NCBI GenBank assembly: GCA_028709805.1
Contig: JAQUTL010000010.1
Location: forward strand, 17,284-81,283
DNA from: Victivallaceae bacterium
GTDB taxonomy: Bacteria; Verrucomicrobiota; Lentisphaeria; Victivallales; Victivallaceae
Direction of reading: 5' to 3'
Length of the DNA: 64,000 nucleotides
Both the position numbers and the translations under genes were made by a program. Below the pieces are notes generated by a model, which was not told where the DNA came from, did not search any database, and worked only from the letters and a program-made list of their open reading frames with translations. Positions 38,569 through 48,853 of the stretch are shown piece by piece; position 1 is the stretch's first letter, and each line of letters opens with the position of its first letter.

Positions 38569-40784
38569 TTTTCCGGTGGAAACGCCAGACTGCGACTCAT
38601 CTCATAGAGGTCCAGCCACCACTGTTTTTTAGGACGCTGAAACTCACGATGAACCAGCCGTTCAAGCTCGATCCAGTCGTGATAAACGTAGTGGCCGTTG
38701 GTCTGGCCGACAAAGCCGCACTCGCCCTCGCCGCGCTCGATCAGTTTCAGCAGCGACTCGATGCCGTGATAGGCCAGTCTGGTCGCCTGAATCCGGTCGA
38801 ACGGCGACGGCACGCCGCCCTGCTGCAACGGGCCGAGCACCGTCCGGCGCACATCGAACATGCTTCCGCCTTCTTCGTCGTAGAGTGCGCACATGAAGTC
38901 GGTGGTATAAGTTTTATTGGCGTTTTCGTTGCGGATGGCCAGCGCCACCCGTCTCTGCTGCTTGGCAAAACTGCTGCGCAGCAGCTCAAGGTCGGCGCGC
39001 ATCCGCTCCAGTGTGATTCCGTGCTCATGGAGATAGACGAACTCGGCGCCGGTGGCCACACCGCTCATCATCGCCAGATAGCCGCAGTAGCGCCCCATGA
39101 CCTCCACCATGAACAGCCGCCGCGAACTGTCGGCCGAATTCTTGACCTGATCGACCGCGTTGACGATGCTGTTCAGCGCGGTGTCCGCCCCCACCGCCAA
39201 TTCGCTGGCCGGCAGGTTGTTGCTGATGCTGGACGGCACGCATATCATCGGCAGTTTGAACGCCGGATAGTTGCGCCGTTCACGCTGAAGACGCTCGACC
39301 AGAAGATAAGCGCTCCAGCCGCCGATGACCAGCAGACCGTCCAGATTCCAGTCATCCAGATTGCGCGCGATGCGGTAGAAGTCGTCGCCCTCCGGCAGAT
39401 GGCGGTTGGCGCCGAGCTTCGAGCCGCCCTCCATGTTCCACTCTTCGACCTCCATCCATTCCAGATTGCGCGACCGGTTTTCAATCATTCCCTCCACGCC
39501 GTTTTCAATGCCGATGATCTCGTGGCCGCGCACAATGCCGAGCCTGGCCACGGTGCGGATCGCGCTGTTCATGCCGGGCGCCGGCCAGCCGCAGGTCATT
39601 ATGCCGAGCCGCAGTCGTTTGGCCGGAGCTTTTTTTAGCGCCGGAACCGCCAGACAAAGGGTCTTATAGATGTCGAGAGCCTGAATCCACGAGGCGCCGC
39701 GCAGCTCTTCCGCCAGCTCGTAGTCCCCCTGTTTGACGGCGTCGGCGATGGTGCGGGTCTTGGCGACCGCGTCCATCAGCGGAACGGAAGCGATGCGGTT
39801 GCCGCGCAGCCCGATCATCATTGATTCGCTGTTTTCGTCGGCCTTGAGCAGTTCATTTACCGCGGCGCAGCCGCTGGCGGTGCTCATGTAGCGGTCGAAC
39901 GCCGACGGGCTGCCGCCGCGCTGGACGTGCCCGAGAATGGTGACGCGCGCTTCGATGCCAAGCCCCTCCTCGATCGCCTTCTGGATGTCGGCGGCGGTCA
40001 CCGGATTGCCATCCACGTCGCGGGCGCCCTCGGCCACGATGATTATATTGTCGCGCCGGCCGGCTTTGCGACCGGCTTCAAGCAGTGCGCAGAGATTTTT
40101 CCGCCATTCGTGCTGAGCCGGAGCCTCCGGAACAAACACAATGCTGGCGCCGGTGGCGATCGCGCTCATCAGCGCCAGATAGCCGCAGGCGCGCCCCATG
40201 ACTTCCACCACAAAGGTGCGCTGATGGCTGAAGGCGGTGCTGCGCAGTTCGTCCACCGACTCGGTGATGCGGTGCAGCGCGGAGTCGGCGCCGATGGTCA
40301 TGTCGGTTTCCGCCATGTCGTTGTCGATGCTGCCCACCAGACCGACGATGAACAGATGTTTGCAGAACTCCGCCTCTTCCGGCGAGACCTCTTTTCTCTC
40401 CAGCAGCTCCCGCTGGAGGTCGCTCCATTCTCCGCGCAGCTCGTCGGCGCCGGACAGACTGCCGTCGCCGCCGATCACCACCAGTTTGTTGATGCCGTGT
40501 TGGTGAAGATGCTTGGCGGCGACAAGCCGCCCTTCGCGTTCGCGGAACGCTTTGCAGCGGGCGGTGCCGATGATGGTGCCGCCGCGGCTCATGATGCCGG
40601 AGACGTCTCCCCAGAACAGTTCCTTGATGTTGTCGTCAACCATTCCCTGATAGCCGTCGTAGATGGCAAAGACCCGCAGGCCGGAGGCAATTGAATAACG
40701 GACCACCGCGCGCACCGCGGCGTTCATGCCGGGAGCGTCGCCCCCGGAGGTGAGAATCCCGATGGATGGATTTTTTTCAGTCAT
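38565..40784 (-). CDS. Tandemly duplicated (fused) 6-phosphofructokinase
   Basis: First half GILTSGGDAPGMNAAVRAVVRY, VIGGDGSL, GSIDNDMAETDMTIGADSAL. Second half GIMTCGWPAPGMNSAIRTVARL, VIGGWSAY, PSSISNNLPASELAVGADTAL. Confidence 0.92.
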   Translation of the reverse strand: MTEKNPSIGILTSGGDAPGMNAAVRAVVRYSIASGLRVFAIYDGYQGMVDDNIKELFWGDVSGIMSRGGTIIGTARCKAFREREGRLVAAKHLHQHGINKLVVIGGDGSLSGADELRGEWSDLQRELLERKEVSPEEAEFCKHLFIVGLVGSIDNDMAETDMTIGADSALHRITESVDELRSTAFSHQRTFVVEVMGRACGYLALMSAIATGASIVFVPEAPAQHEWRKNLCALLEAGRKAGRRDNIIIVAEGARDVDGNPVTAADIQKAIEEGLGIEARVTILGHVQRGGSPSAFDRYMSTASGCAAVNELLKADENSESMMIGLRGNRIASVPLMDAVAKTRTIADAVKQGDYELAEELRGASWIQALDIYKTLCLAVPALKKAPAKRLRLGIMTCGWPAPGMNSAIRTVARLGIVRGHEIIGIENGVEGMIENRSRNLEWMEVEEWNMEGGSKLGANRHLPEGDDFYRIARNLDDWNLDGLLVIGGWSAYLLVERLQRERRNYPAFKLPMICVPSSISNNLPASELAVGADTALNSIVNAVDQVKNSADSSRRLFMVEVMGRYCGYLAMMSGVATGAEFVYLHEHGITLERMRADLELLRSSFAKQQRRVALAIRNENANKTYTTDFMCALYDEEGGSMFDVRRTVLGPLQQGGVPSPFDRIQATRLAYHGIESLLKLIERGEGECGFVGQTNGHYVYHDWIELERLVHREFQRPKKQWWLDLYEMSRSLAFPPEK

Positions 40785-40864
40785 GATAATGGCAGCTCCT
40801 CAAGTTCATTCAAAATAATATAGCACTTCCGGACGAAAAGTAAAGACCGCCAAACGGTTCGCGG

Positions 40865-42682
40865 TCATTGCAGATACTGTTCAAAAAACGCGGCCGCCAG
40901 CGGAGCGCAGTCGCGGCCGCCGCCGGCGCCGTTTTCGATAACGATGAACATGGCGTAGGTGCGGTCGTTCGCCGTTCCGAAGCACATGAAAAGACTGTTG
41001 TTCCGCAGTCGGGGTTTGCGGCCGAACTCGGCGGTCCCGGTCTTGCCGTAGAGGGTGATTGCGGAATTCAATGCCAGTTTGCCGGTGCCGCGCGGCGCAT
41101 TGACAACGTTGAACATGCCCTGTTTGACCGCGGCGATATGTTCCGGGCTGGCGGCGAGGAATCCGCGGATTTCCGGAGCGGTTTCAGACCGCAGCGTTCC
41201 GGCTTCGTCGATCACCTTGCGGATTACGAAGGGGCGCATCAGTTTTCCTCCGTTGGCCAGCGCTCCGGCGATCAGCGCGCCCTGCAGCGGAGAGAACTCC
41301 ACCATCCCCTGACCGATGGCCACGAATCCGGTGTCGGCCCGGCTCCAGTTTCGTTTTTCGCGCAGTCTCATCGCTTCGCGGCCGGGCAGACGGCCGGAGG
41401 CGCCGCCGAGTTCAAAACCAGTGGGTCGGCCGATGCCGGCGGAGTCGTATACTTTCAGCAGTCCGTCCAATCCGGCCTTGACCGACTCCTCAATGATATA
41501 GTCGTTGCATGACCGTTCCAGCGCGGTGTATAAATCAATCCGGCCGTGACCGCCGTATTTCCACGCCGTACAGCGGATATGGACGCCGTCCACCACGCTT
41601 TCGCCGTCGCAGACGACCTCGTCATCCGCCGGCGTGCCGTTTTCGAGAATTGCCAGCGCGCTCAGCGGCTTGATGGTGGAGCCGGGCATGTACGAACCGT
41701 TCAGCGCACGGTTGAACAGCGGTTTGTCCGGGTCGTTGGTCAGCGCGGCGTAGCGTTCGCGCCCGATGAACGGCGAAAAAAGATTCAGATTGTACGAGGG
41801 GGCGGAGGCCATAACGATCACCGCCCCGGTGTCGGCGTCGATCACCGCCATGGCGCCGACGCTGCCGCGGAGCAGGTTTTCCGCGATTTTCTGGGCGCGG
41901 GCGTCGATGGTCAGCACCACGTTGTTGCCGTTGACGGTTTCGCCGGTGCGGTCAAGCAGTTCTCGGACGAAACCATAGTTGTCCACCTTCACCACCTCGT
42001 AGCCGGGTTCACCGCGCAGTCCGCGCAAATCCCGGCCGGAAAAAACGTCGCAATACTGTTCCAGACCGGAACGGCCGACCAGATCCGGCTGATAGTAAAA
42101 AAAGTCGCGCCGGTCGAATGCCTTTGCCGGGTCCTGGGACCGGGCGTAGCCGATCAGGTGGCAGGCGGTTTCAAACTGCGGATAAAAACGCAGCGAGTCG
42201 GCAACCACCTCGATCCCGGGATAACGGTGCTGAAGTTCGAAGGCGGCGGCGATTTCGCGGTCGCTCAGGTTGGTCATCACGGTCATCGGCAGTCCGGCGC
42301 GGTTGTAGACGTGATATTTTATCTCCTCGTCGTCCACCTCCGGCTCCCGGCCGAGCCGTTCGGCCAGTTCGTGATAAAGTTCCGTCGCATGTCTGACCGT
42401 GCGGGACGGCGGACCGGGACGGCGCATTTCGTCAAAATAAAAGTTGACGTCATAGGAAACGGTGCTTTCGGCCAGCACCTGCAGATCGGCGGAAAAGATT
42501 TTGCCGCGCTTTGCCGGAATCCTGATGCGGCGGATGGACTGGCGGTCAACCGCGCTCGCGTGTTCGCCACCTTTTCTGATCTGCTCGTTGAATGACTTTA
42601 CCGCCATTGCAATGAAGATAATAAGCAGCACCGCGCCGATTATCAGGAGCCGCATTCTTGAGGAATCGAATTTCATTGCCAT
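40865..42682 (-). CDS. Penicillin-binding protein 2 / MrdA-type transpeptidase
   Basis: Single TM, GRSGLEQYCDVFSGRDLRG, transpeptidase SxxK motif GSTIKPLSAL, SCNDY (SxN), KTGTAE. Confidence 0.9.
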   Translation of the reverse strand: MAMKFDSSRMRLLIIGAVLLIIFIAMAVKSFNEQIRKGGEHASAVDRQSIRRIRIPAKRGKIFSADLQVLAESTVSYDVNFYFDEMRRPGPPSRTVRHATELYHELAERLGREPEVDDEEIKYHVYNRAGLPMTVMTNLSDREIAAAFELQHRYPGIEVVADSLRFYPQFETACHLIGYARSQDPAKAFDRRDFFYYQPDLVGRSGLEQYCDVFSGRDLRGLRGEPGYEVVKVDNYGFVRELLDRTGETVNGNNVVLTIDARAQKIAENLLRGSVGAMAVIDADTGAVIVMASAPSYNLNLFSPFIGRERYAALTNDPDKPLFNRALNGSYMPGSTIKPLSALAILENGTPADDEVVCDGESVVDGVHIRCTAWKYGGHGRIDLYTALERSCNDYIIEESVKAGLDGLLKVYDSAGIGRPTGFELGGASGRLPGREAMRLREKRNWSRADTGFVAIGQGMVEFSPLQGALIAGALANGGKLMRPFVIRKVIDEAGTLRSETAPEIRGFLAASPEHIAAVKQGMFNVVNAPRGTGKLALNSAITLYGKTGTAEFGRKPRLRNNSLFMCFGTANDRTYAMFIVIENGAGGGRDCAPLAAAFFEQYLQ

Positions 42683-42688
42683 GTCCGT

Positions 42689-43222
42689 CTACTCCACACC
42701 GGATTCGGAGTTGGTGCGGCGCTGTTCGCTTCTGCCGGCAAAGGTGTCGAATCCGGCCGCTCCGGATATCCGGTCCAGCAGCAAAATCAGCAGCACGAGC
42801 ACGCCGCCGTTCAGCACCCCGGAAAAAAGCGGCAGTGAAAACATCCGCCAGCTCCATTCGACGGCGGCGGAGGAAAAAATCATTTGGAACATGCCGCCGC
42901 AGACAAAAAGAAACCACGGCAGGAAAAAGCCGTACACGGCGTTCAGCGCCACCGGATTGTCAAGCCTTGACCTGATCCACAGCCGCGCCGCCGGAACGGT
43001 GACGACCACGGCCGCCGCCTGAAAAAAGCCGTCCCGGAAGAACGCCAGATCGAGCGCCGCTCCGCCGACCGCCGCCAGAATCAGCGCGGTTTTCCACGAC
43101 CTCGTTCCGCAGAAATAGAACACCGCGTCGGCTGCCAGCGGCAGAAACAAATGCCATGAGCCGAGCCACAATTCGCAGCAAACCAGCACCAGCAAGGCGA
43201 ACAATGCGAATATTCCGCCCAT
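42689..43222 (-). CDS. MreD-like rod-shape membrane protein
   Basis: 177 aa multi-TM ORF positioned between MreC-like and PBP2 genes. Confidence 0.6.
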   Translation of the reverse strand: MGGIFALFALLVLVCCELWLGSWHLFLPLAADAVFYFCGTRSWKTALILAAVGGAALDLAFFRDGFFQAAAVVVTVPAARLWIRSRLDNPVALNAVYGFFLPWFLFVCGGMFQMIFSSAAVEWSWRMFSLPLFSGVLNGGVLVLLILLLDRISGAAGFDTFAGRSEQRRTNSESGVE

Positions 43223-43228
43223 CGCCGT

Positions 43229-44119
43229 TTACTCCCCGGCTCGTCCGGGCGCCGGCTCCGGAACGATTATCACGACAAAATTCAGATCCTCAATTCCTCC
43301 GAGCGCCGGACGCAGATAGCCGCGCCGGTAGAGCGCACCGTCGAATATGCCGTTCTGCTGATCGATCAGCGCCAGTTCTCCGAGCCGCAGACCGGCCGGC
43401 ACCCCGGGATCGAATCCGGCGGTGACGGCGCTTTCTCCGATCCGGTAGCCGCCGCCGAGCGGCAGATAGCTTATGCTGGCCAATCCTTCGGACGGCAGCG
43501 GCATATTCTCACCGTTGAGAAAACCGACCGCGCCGGACTGAACCAGACGCACCGGTATCCGCAGCGTCTGGTCATACAAACTTGACACTTCGCAGGTTGT
43601 TCCGGTCACCGCGCCGACGAATCCGGCCACCGCCGGCACGATCTCGCCGTCGCGCCGCATCATGAACAGAACTGCGGCGCCGTTGACAACACCGTCGGCC
43701 GAACCGGCGTTCAGCGTAAAATGTTGTTTCCAGTAAAGCGGGTCGAAGAGCAGCACTTCGGCGGTAAGGTAGCGAAAGCCGGGAAGGGGGCGCAGTTTGA
43801 CCAGTTGACGCAACGCATTGTTTTCCGCCGCCAGCGCCGCGGCGCGCTCGGCCTTTGCCGCGACTTCGCCGAGTTCCCGTCTGGTTTCCGCCAGCGCCGC
43901 GGCCAGGGTTTCGTGATCCAGCAGCAGCAGTGATTTGTCGGCGGCAGCGTCCTTTGCCGCCCGTCCGACCGCCACATAGGGATGGAAAAAGTCGGAAGCA
44001 ACGCGACGGGCAAATGATGTCGCCGCCGGAATTGACCCGACGATCAGCAGTATCGCCGCAGCAGTTCCGGTTATGAGATAGCTGTTCAGCCAGATTTTTC
44101 CGCGGTTCGGAAACGACAT
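43229..44119 (-). CDS. mreC: Rod shape-determining protein MreC
   Basis: TM then coiled coil, LTAEVLLFDPLYWKQHFTLNAGSADGVVNGAAV. Confidence 0.85.
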   Translation of the reverse strand: MSFPNRGKIWLNSYLITGTAAAILLIVGSIPAATSFARRVASDFFHPYVAVGRAAKDAAADKSLLLLDHETLAAALAETRRELGEVAAKAERAAALAAENNALRQLVKLRPLPGFRYLTAEVLLFDPLYWKQHFTLNAGSADGVVNGAAVLFMMRRDGEIVPAVAGFVGAVTGTTCEVSSLYDQTLRIPVRLVQSGAVGFLNGENMPLPSEGLASISYLPLGGGYRIGESAVTAGFDPGVPAGLRLGELALIDQQNGIFDGALYRRGYLRPALGGIEDLNFVVIIVPEPAPGRAGE

Positions 44120-44379
44120 TTACTCAAAACTCCATCACAAAAGGTTAATGAGTTAATATACCTTTTTTCCGGACATTTTCAAGGTTCGGACCGCCCGTCG
44201 CGGCAATGACTTCCGAAAAATCGGCTATTTGCAGTTGAACCCGGCCCGGTCGCCGCTCGACGGCAGCGCAATGTTCAGCCGGTGCGCCGAAAGGTCATAG
44301 ACGGCGCTCCAGACGGTGTTCGGCTGTCGAACCGAAGTCCGCAGCCGTTCCGCCGCGACACAATCGGCGATGCCGCCAT

Positions 44380-44961
44380 TCAGTCCGGCGGCTGATAAAT
44401 GCGCATTCCGGCCGGAATTTCAAACAATTTGTCGGGAAGCTCGTCGAAAAATTCGATTTGCTGCGGTATGACCTCGTAGATTGTGCCGTCACGCATCTTC
44501 ATCGTTGCGCCGATCGTGAAAACCGGCTCTTTGAAAATATACCAGACGCGGTATTCGCGTTCGTCGGAATCCGGATAAAACGCCGTCGCCGCATAAGCCG
44601 GTCTACCGTTGAAGGTGGTGTCGCCAAGCTCGAAACGCTCCGGCAGAGCGTCGTCGGCTGAAGCGGTCTCCCCGCGCGGCAGGCGTTTTATGGCGACTTC
44701 GCCGCCGGCGGCATACTGAAATTCGCCGTTCCGGTTCTTTATCCGATGGATCGCGCCGATTTCGCTGTGCGAATCGCCGTTGCTTCTCCGGTAAAAGACA
44801 AAAGTTCCAAGCTCGGACGACTTGCGGACAATCCGAAAATTCAACCCGGACTGCCGAGCCGCATCGCCGGTGCGCAGCAGCGCTTCCGGCGCCGGCGTTT
44901 CAGCCGCCGGACCGGTAATGACGGCGCATAAAATGATGAAAATTGTCAGCAGTTTTTTCAA
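44380..44961 (-). CDS. Secreted hypothetical protein
   Basis: Signal peptide MKKLLTIFIILCAVITGPAAE; start overlaps the upstream NamZ-like stop. Confidence 0.65.
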   Translation of the reverse strand: MKKLLTIFIILCAVITGPAAETPAPEALLRTGDAARQSGLNFRIVRKSSELGTFVFYRRSNGDSHSEIGAIHRIKNRNGEFQYAAGGEVAIKRLPRGETASADDALPERFELGDTTFNGRPAYAATAFYPDSDEREYRVWYIFKEPVFTIGATMKMRDGTIYEVIPQQIEFFDELPDKLFEIPAGMRIYQPPD

Positions 44962-46235
44962 TGATACAGCTTTTCCGGAGTAAACCTGTCAAGTTCTTCG
45001 TCCCAGCGGGAAAATTCGGCCGGAAGGTCGGCGCCGCGCAACAGCGTTTCTCTGGTCTGTCCGTCGCCGGCCAGAATATCGAACGGAGTAAGTTTCCGCT
45101 CATACTCATACGGCGGCGGCAGAAAGCGCAATTCCCCTTCACCGGTCTTCATGATTGCCTGAAAAATCTCCACAAATGTCCGTACCGGCCGGAACCGCTC
45201 CGGCTCGGTAACGTGGACATAAAGTCCGTGGCACACGGTTCCGGCAAATTTATGAAAGGTCGGGTTGTAGTCATGTATTCTGAACCGGCAACCCGGAATA
45301 TTCCGGCCTGACAGTTCGGCCAGCAGTTCACGCGAACGGACAAACGGCGCGCCGAAAAGCTCAAACGGCGTGGTCGTTCCGCGCGCTTCGGAAAGATTGA
45401 GCGCCTCAATCAGCACCGCGCCCGGATAAACCGCGGCAGTGCGTTCGGTCGGCATGTTCGGAGACGGCGGCACCCAGTTCAATCCGGTGTCCTCAAAACG
45501 CATCCGGCGGTCGTAATTCTTCATCTTCACCACTTCCAGTCGGCATCCGGGAACCTCATGGCGCTGTAAAAACATTGCGACTTCCCCGATGGTCATCCCG
45601 TGACAGAGCGGAATCTCCGCCATCCCGACGAAAGTGAAAAAATCGCGCTTCAACACCGCTCCGTCCGGCTTCAGAAAACCGACCGGGTTGGGGCGGTCGA
45701 GCACCGCCACCGGAATCCCCATCTCGGCACAGCGCTCCATGCACAGCCGGAGCGTCCACATGTAGGTGTAGACTCTGGTGCCGACGTCCTGAACGTCAAC
45801 CAGCAGCAGATCGACATCCCTGAGCATCTCCGCGGTCGGCTTGCGATGTTCGCCGTACAGACTGTAAACCGGGACATGCCAGACCGGATGAATGAAACTG
45901 TTCCATTCGATCATATTGTCCTGTGTTTCGCCGCAAATGCCGTGCTGCGGTCCAAATATCGCCGTCAACCGGCAGGGGGCGGATGACGCAAGATAGTCTA
46001 TTATGTGGACAAAATCGCGCGAAATGCTCGGCGCGTGGCAAAGCACCCCGATCCGCTTGTTCCGCCATTTGTCCGGAAACACGTCCTTGATTACATCGAA
46101 TCCGCTTGCCGTATTCACAATGTTTCCCCCTTGAATTCTCCGCCATTCCGCTTCGCCTTGTCCGCCGCGATTCCACCGGGCGAGCTCCCCGTCTCTGCGG
46201 CCGGCCGCTCGCATTCCATTGCCGTTTTTACACAA
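44958..46235 (-). CDS. DUF1343 / NamZ-like exo-beta-N-acetylmuramidase family
   Basis: IGVLCHAPSISRDFVHIIDYL, IFGPQHGICGETQDNMIEW, DVQDVGTRVYTYMWTL, LDRPNPVG. True start may be downstream of 46235. Confidence 0.82.
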   Translation of the reverse strand: MCKNGNGMRAAGRRDGELARWNRGGQGEAEWRRIQGGNIVNTASGFDVIKDVFPDKWRNKRIGVLCHAPSISRDFVHIIDYLASSAPCRLTAIFGPQHGICGETQDNMIEWNSFIHPVWHVPVYSLYGEHRKPTAEMLRDVDLLLVDVQDVGTRVYTYMWTLRLCMERCAEMGIPVAVLDRPNPVGFLKPDGAVLKRDFFTFVGMAEIPLCHGMTIGEVAMFLQRHEVPGCRLEVVKMKNYDRRMRFEDTGLNWVPPSPNMPTERTAAVYPGAVLIEALNLSEARGTTTPFELFGAPFVRSRELLAELSGRNIPGCRFRIHDYNPTFHKFAGTVCHGLYVHVTEPERFRPVRTFVEIFQAIMKTGEGELRFLPPPYEYERKLTPFDILAGDGQTRETLLRGADLPAEFSRWDEELDRFTPEKLYH

Positions 46236-46256
46236 AAAAGCCCCGCATCTGCGGGG
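46232..46256 (-). terminator. Intrinsic terminator of the minus-strand secretin operon
   Basis: Perfect 9-bp stem agccccgca-tc-tgcggggct; minus-strand T6 tract. It lies inside the annotated 5' end of the DUF1343 ORF, supporting a later start for that gene. Confidence 0.8.
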
Positions 46257-46270
46257 CTTGCGATCTCAAG

Positions 46271-48829
46271 TTAGAGAGCTTCGGTGATCACCGGTTTTCC
46301 GGTACGCTCGAAAGCGAGCGAATCCGGGAAGTACGGCGACCCGTCCGGGTTGACCAGCGTACAGGTCATGAAGATCAGAAGATGAACCTTCCTGCTCTTC
46401 GTGCTCTTGCTTTGGAAGAACCGACCAAGCATCGGAACTGCGCCGAGTACCGGCACCTTGTCGTCGATAACCGTGGTTTCGTCGCGAATGATTCCGCCGA
46501 GCACCACCGTGCCGCCGTCGCGGGTCGAAACCAGCGTATCGATAATGCGGTCGGAGAAGATCGGCTCGCGCAGCACTTCCTTGACGGTCTCGCCGTTTTC
46601 GTCCGGCGGAAACGCCGTACCGGTCTGCTCGTACTCATAGGTGGTCCATCCGATGAACTGCCGGACCTGCGGCGTCATGCGCATGGTAATGGTGCGGTTG
46701 GCAAGATCGACCTCCGGCTTGACCACCATCTGAATACCGATGTCGGTCGGTTCGCTGTCGAAGTTGGGCACCGGGCCGATGTAACTGTACATGATCGCAT
46801 TCGAGTAATCGGCCTGAGTGGTGGTCTGCGTGGACTCATCCCAGTCGTCGGGGAAGTATACCCGGCGGATCATCTTGATAACCGCGGTTTCGCCGTTCAG
46901 CGTTGTCACCCGCGGCGCGAACAGCACGTCCCGGGAGTCGGTCCAGTCGAGGGCAAAGACGCTGACGCCGTATTTGTAGCCGTCACTGGTGCCGTTATAG
47001 GTGAACACACGGTCGCTGCCATTATTGATGTGGCGCATGATCGAGTCGTTCTTGTTGAATTGCAGCTGGCCGTTGGTGTCGCTCACGGCACCGGTACTGT
47101 CGGTCAACGTGCGCTCAAGCGAATACTGGAATCCCAGTTCTTTGAGGTCGTTCTCGGTAACTTCAACGAACTTCGCCTGTATCTGCACCTGAACGTCCTT
47201 GATATTGAGCTGGGTCTGAATCAACTCTTCGATCTTGGTCAGATTGTCGGCGGTATTGTTGACGATCAAACGGCTGTTGCGCCAATCATAGACGATGCTG
47301 GATCCGGTCGGAAACAGGATGCCGTGGCTGGCGAAGAAGTACATCAGCTGCTGCGGACTGGAGAAGTTGGTGGCAAGCAACGCTTCGCGCTTAAGCGGAA
47401 ACAGCTTGATCTCCATGTCGCCGATGGCGACCGATTTAGGCGCCACCACAATCGCATTGTTGTCGACTTTGTATTTGAGTCCCGCCTGATTGCATATCCG
47501 CCGGACAACCTCTTCCAGCGGGACATTGCTCATATTCAGCGCAATTTTCGGATAGGTCTCCGGTTCCGCGGCGGTATTGTCCAGCCCATAGTTGCCGGTC
47601 GGCATTCCGTTCATGGCACCGGGGCCCATCGGCATCATGCCGGGCATGCCTCCGCCCATCATGGCGGCCAGCTCAGGCGGCATCGCCGCGCCCTGCGGCA
47701 TGCCGGCGTTTGCAGCACCACGGTTATTCTTGCGACCGGCGTTGTTGCGTCCCATGGTGGCCTGCGTCTGCATCATCAGATTGTCAAGCTGCGACACATC
47801 CTTGTACGGAGTGCCGTACTGGTCGACCTTGTAGCCGTCCGGCCAGATCAGCACGATATTCGCGCCCTGCCCGGAGGGATCGTTATTTCTGGCTTCTTCC
47901 ATCACGATGTTCAACGCATCCGGCAGCTGTTCGCCGGTAAGCGAGATTTCCGCAATAATGATCCGGCCGACCCGGTCGAGAAGACCGTTTTCAGCACTGG
48001 AAACCTGCTTGGCAATCGGCTTGGCGTTGGTAAGCTGTTTGCTTTCCGCATCGCCCATCGGACGAATCGGAATCGTATAGCCGCCGGCAGCCTCGGCTTC
48101 CATGCGCTCGGCATCGGTTGCCGCCCGGACGTCGCCGGCACGCAGCAGCGCAATATTGCAAGCTCGAACGCCGCGCAACGCCGTCCAGTTGGTCCGGTCG
48201 ATGGTGATCACTTCGTTGTATTTCTCTTTGGCTTCGACCACCCGGCCGTTGCGGTAGAGATTGGCGGCCTGAGCCAGAAGCGTCTCAATGCGGGCATCGA
48301 CGCCGGCCTGATCGGGAACCACTTTGGCTTCGGTCACCTTGTTGCGGCTTTCAACGCCCTTCTTCTCAGTCTTATAGCGCTCAATCGCCTTGGCGATCTC
48401 GCCCTTGAGCGACGGACTCATCGCCGCTGCCTCTCCGGCCTTTTTAATCGCCTCATCGTATTGTTCGCTGCGGGAAAGCTTCTCGGCCTCCTTGGCCAAA
48501 TCGTCGGCCCAACAGCGGTAGCCAGCGGCGATCTGCTTGCGACAATTCAATATCTTTCCATCCAAAAAAGCGCTTTTGCCGATTGATTCATAGATTTTCC
48601 ACGCCTTGAGGTTGTTGGCGATGGAAGACTCATACTTTCCCTCGGTGAAGTCTTTTCCGGCGTCAGCCGCGAACTTCTCCGCCGCGCTGTAGCGCTCATC
48701 GTGAAGCACTTCCTCCACGGTGACATTGCGTTTGACCTCGTCCTCCGTCCCCGGAGCCTGCGCACAGAGCGCGGCCGAGCAGAACAGCATCGACGCGGTC
48801 AGACACCCCTTAGTTATTTTCAAAAACAT
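46271..48829 (-). CDS. Secretin-family outer-membrane protein (Amuc_1098-like pilus system), copy 2
   Basis: STN/N-domain VPLEEVVRRICNQAGLKYKVDNNAIVVAP; secretin core VQIQAKFVEVTENDLKELGFQYSL, VSTRDGGTVVLGGIIRDETTVIDDKVPVLGAVPMLGRFFQSKS. Confidence 0.9.
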   Translation of the reverse strand: MFLKITKGCLTASMLFCSAALCAQAPGTEDEVKRNVTVEEVLHDERYSAAEKFAADAGKDFTEGKYESSIANNLKAWKIYESIGKSAFLDGKILNCRKQIAAGYRCWADDLAKEAEKLSRSEQYDEAIKKAGEAAAMSPSLKGEIAKAIERYKTEKKGVESRNKVTEAKVVPDQAGVDARIETLLAQAANLYRNGRVVEAKEKYNEVITIDRTNWTALRGVRACNIALLRAGDVRAATDAERMEAEAAGGYTIPIRPMGDAESKQLTNAKPIAKQVSSAENGLLDRVGRIIIAEISLTGEQLPDALNIVMEEARNNDPSGQGANIVLIWPDGYKVDQYGTPYKDVSQLDNLMMQTQATMGRNNAGRKNNRGAANAGMPQGAAMPPELAAMMGGGMPGMMPMGPGAMNGMPTGNYGLDNTAAEPETYPKIALNMSNVPLEEVVRRICNQAGLKYKVDNNAIVVAPKSVAIGDMEIKLFPLKREALLATNFSSPQQLMYFFASHGILFPTGSSIVYDWRNSRLIVNNTADNLTKIEELIQTQLNIKDVQVQIQAKFVEVTENDLKELGFQYSLERTLTDSTGAVSDTNGQLQFNKNDSIMRHINNGSDRVFTYNGTSDGYKYGVSVFALDWTDSRDVLFAPRVTTLNGETAVIKMIRRVYFPDDWDESTQTTTQADYSNAIMYSYIGPVPNFDSEPTDIGIQMVVKPEVDLANRTITMRMTPQVRQFIGWTTYEYEQTGTAFPPDENGETVKEVLREPIFSDRIIDTLVSTRDGGTVVLGGIIRDETTVIDDKVPVLGAVPMLGRFFQSKSTKSRKVHLLIFMTCTLVNPDGSPYFPDSLAFERTGKPVITEAL

Positions 48830-48853
48830 CTTTGCCTCCGGCAGTGTTGTTGT

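Noticed and set aside
46106-48586. 826-aa plus-strand ORF opposite the secretin gene
   Set aside because: His/Arg/Gly-rich antisense shadow of a clear secretin on the minus strand; no recognisable domain. High GC with few stops explains it.
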